DNA of 64,000 nucleotides. It comes from Symsagittifera roscoffensis. Taxonomy: Eukaryota; Xenacoelomorpha; Acoela; Convolutidae. Made by a program: the position numbers and the translations under genes. The notes under the pieces are model-generated. The model had not been told where the DNA came from. It made no database searches and saw only the letters and a list, made by a program, of their open reading frames with translations. The stretch lies in the NCBI RefSeq assembly GCF_963678635.1, contig NC_087070.1:24554933-24618932 (forward strand), given 5' to 3'. Positions 63,010 to 64,000 of the stretch are shown here, in pieces. Each line of letters starts with the position of its first letter. The stretch's first letter is position 1.

Positions 63010-63419
63010 TGAGTTAGAACCGAAGTGTATAACTCATAGAGTAATTTCGGATAGGGTACACCGTCTGCTCGTCACGCTATCTTATTTTCGGCCGGATAGA
63101 TTCGTGCAACTTCTTAGTCTAATACCGATCCTAATCCTACTCTTATACTATCTAGTCTCAGGTTGTTTAACTAGTCTCTGCTAGGCTCAATAGATCTAGG
63201 GTATACTGGTTTATTGCGGCTGCTGAAGTACTCGGGAGAGTTCAACTAATTTCTAAGTTAAATTCAAATCTCTCTGGTGCTGAAATTACAAGTAATTTCG
63301 GCACTTACAAATAAGTGGATTGTTAGTCAGATGGATCATGATTGGTTAATATTAAATACTTTACATTGGTAAAATATCTAATTTATCCAATCATAAAATG
63401 TAGTTTAGATCAGGTTCCA
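63010..63419 (-). repeat. 5' LTR (right copy)
   Basis: 410 bp, TG…CA ended, one base different from the left copy. On the coding strand it starts TGGAACCTGATC and contains several CCAAT/ATTGG words in its first 120 bp, as promoters often do. It is the 5' LTR that would drive the genomic transcript. Confidence 0.95.
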
Positions 63420-63423
63420 ACTG
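63420..63423. repeat. Target site duplication, right (ACTG)
   Basis: ACTG directly after the right LTR, matching 44,505-44,508. Confidence 0.85.
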
Positions 63424-64000
63424 GAAAGAGAAAATTTTTTCAAAAAAAAAACAATTTTTTGTTACAGTCTTGTCTGACTCAGTAATCAATAAAACTGGAG
63501 CTGAATTGAGATAGAACCTTCAGTTTTTGCAAATTTTTTGCATCTGTTTCAATTGTGATTTGCAGTCGTTATTAGGAGGAGGATCTTTTTTTTAGACTTC
63601 GTTTGCTACTAAATTACGAATTGACAAGGATTTGAAGCTTAAGACCATAATAACATAACGTTCCAAAAAACCAATCAACTCAAGTGTTTAACCATTTATA
63701 ATTGAACAAGTAGAAGTGAATTGTTCAATCAAGATCAAATTTTTTCCACCGTGGTTGAATGATAAACAAAAAAATATATATAATTTGTAAAATTTGGCAC
63801 AATTTTTAAACCAATAGTTTTTAAGAAGCAGTTCATCATTTTTTATCTGCTGAATATGGCAAACAGACGTTACAATTATTTGCAGACGATTGGTAATGGC
63901 TCTGCTGAGGTTCCAAACTCTTGAGATTGTTGGATACAAACTACTTCAGTAATTGGTCGAAAACACACGAGTAAATTATGGTCGGAACTTAATGCCTATT
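63424..64000. other. Flank of the retroelement, nothing recognised
   Basis: A/T-rich DNA continuing the sequence interrupted at 44,504. No gene is evident. Confidence 0.4.

Larger units (their letters stand above)
44509..63419 (-). mobile_element. Complete 18.9-kb Ty3/gypsy-class retrovirus-like element
   Basis: Two 410-bp direct LTRs with TG…CA ends, flanking 4-bp ACTG duplications, a primer-binding-site candidate beside the right LTR, and gag, protease, reverse transcriptase, RNase H and integrase read from right to left identify an LTR retroelement on the minus strand. Integrase follows RNase H, the Ty3/gypsy and retrovirus order. It is about twice the size of common gypsy elements because of an envelope and accessory gene block of roughly 6.7 kb downstream of integrase and a 3' untranslated region of about 1.6 kb. 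The LTRs differ at one base, so insertion was recent. Two frame breaks and one stop lie in gag-pol as assembled. Confidence 0.93.

Overview
The window reads as AT-rich, repeat-laden DNA from a metazoan, probably an invertebrate. I see no bacterial gene organisation, no recognisable conserved host gene, no rRNA and no intact tRNA gene. The contents are one large, young LTR retroelement and a graveyard of older mobile DNA: BEL/Pao, a non-LTR retrotransposon, hAT, a probable Copia scrap, fold-back elements, tRNA-derived SINE-like pieces and minisatellites. The species cannot be fixed from these data.

Positions 1-44,500 are mostly decayed. There is an unidentified GC-richer stretch (1-2100), a hAT transposase relic (about 3250-4570), a probable Copia scrap (7120-7270), a tandem array (9236-9654) and a broken BEL/Pao element whose gag, reverse transcriptase, RNase H and integrase tail can still be read (about 11,650-16,575). 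Fold-back structures lie at 18,985-19,580, 21,102-22,118, 28,017-28,951, 29,137-29,582 and 30,086-31,226. A non-LTR retrotransposon relic with PHD-like finger, endonuclease and reverse transcriptase occupies about 35,590-38,550. An unrecognised protein-coding stretch lies at 40,658-42,635.

Positions 44,509-63,419 are one 18.9-kb Ty3/gypsy-class, retrovirus-like element on the minus strand. Its 410-bp LTRs differ at a single base and are flanked by the 4-bp direct repeat ACTG. In transcription order it carries a repeat-bearing leader, a 155-aa basic protein, gag, protease, reverse transcriptase/RNase H and integrase. These are followed by an unusual block: a 49-codon ORF, two small hydrophobic ORFs, a 377-codon open frame with no methionine codon, an 872-aa envelope-type glycoprotein, and a 602-aa protein of unknown function. 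Several neighbouring frames overlap by a few bases, which suggests coupled translation, frameshifting or splicing.

The gag-pol region has two +1 frame breaks, both in runs of A, and one in-frame TAA. These could be young lesions, assembly errors or recoding sites. The best candidate for something undescribed is the accessory and envelope gene block together with the AUG-less frames.
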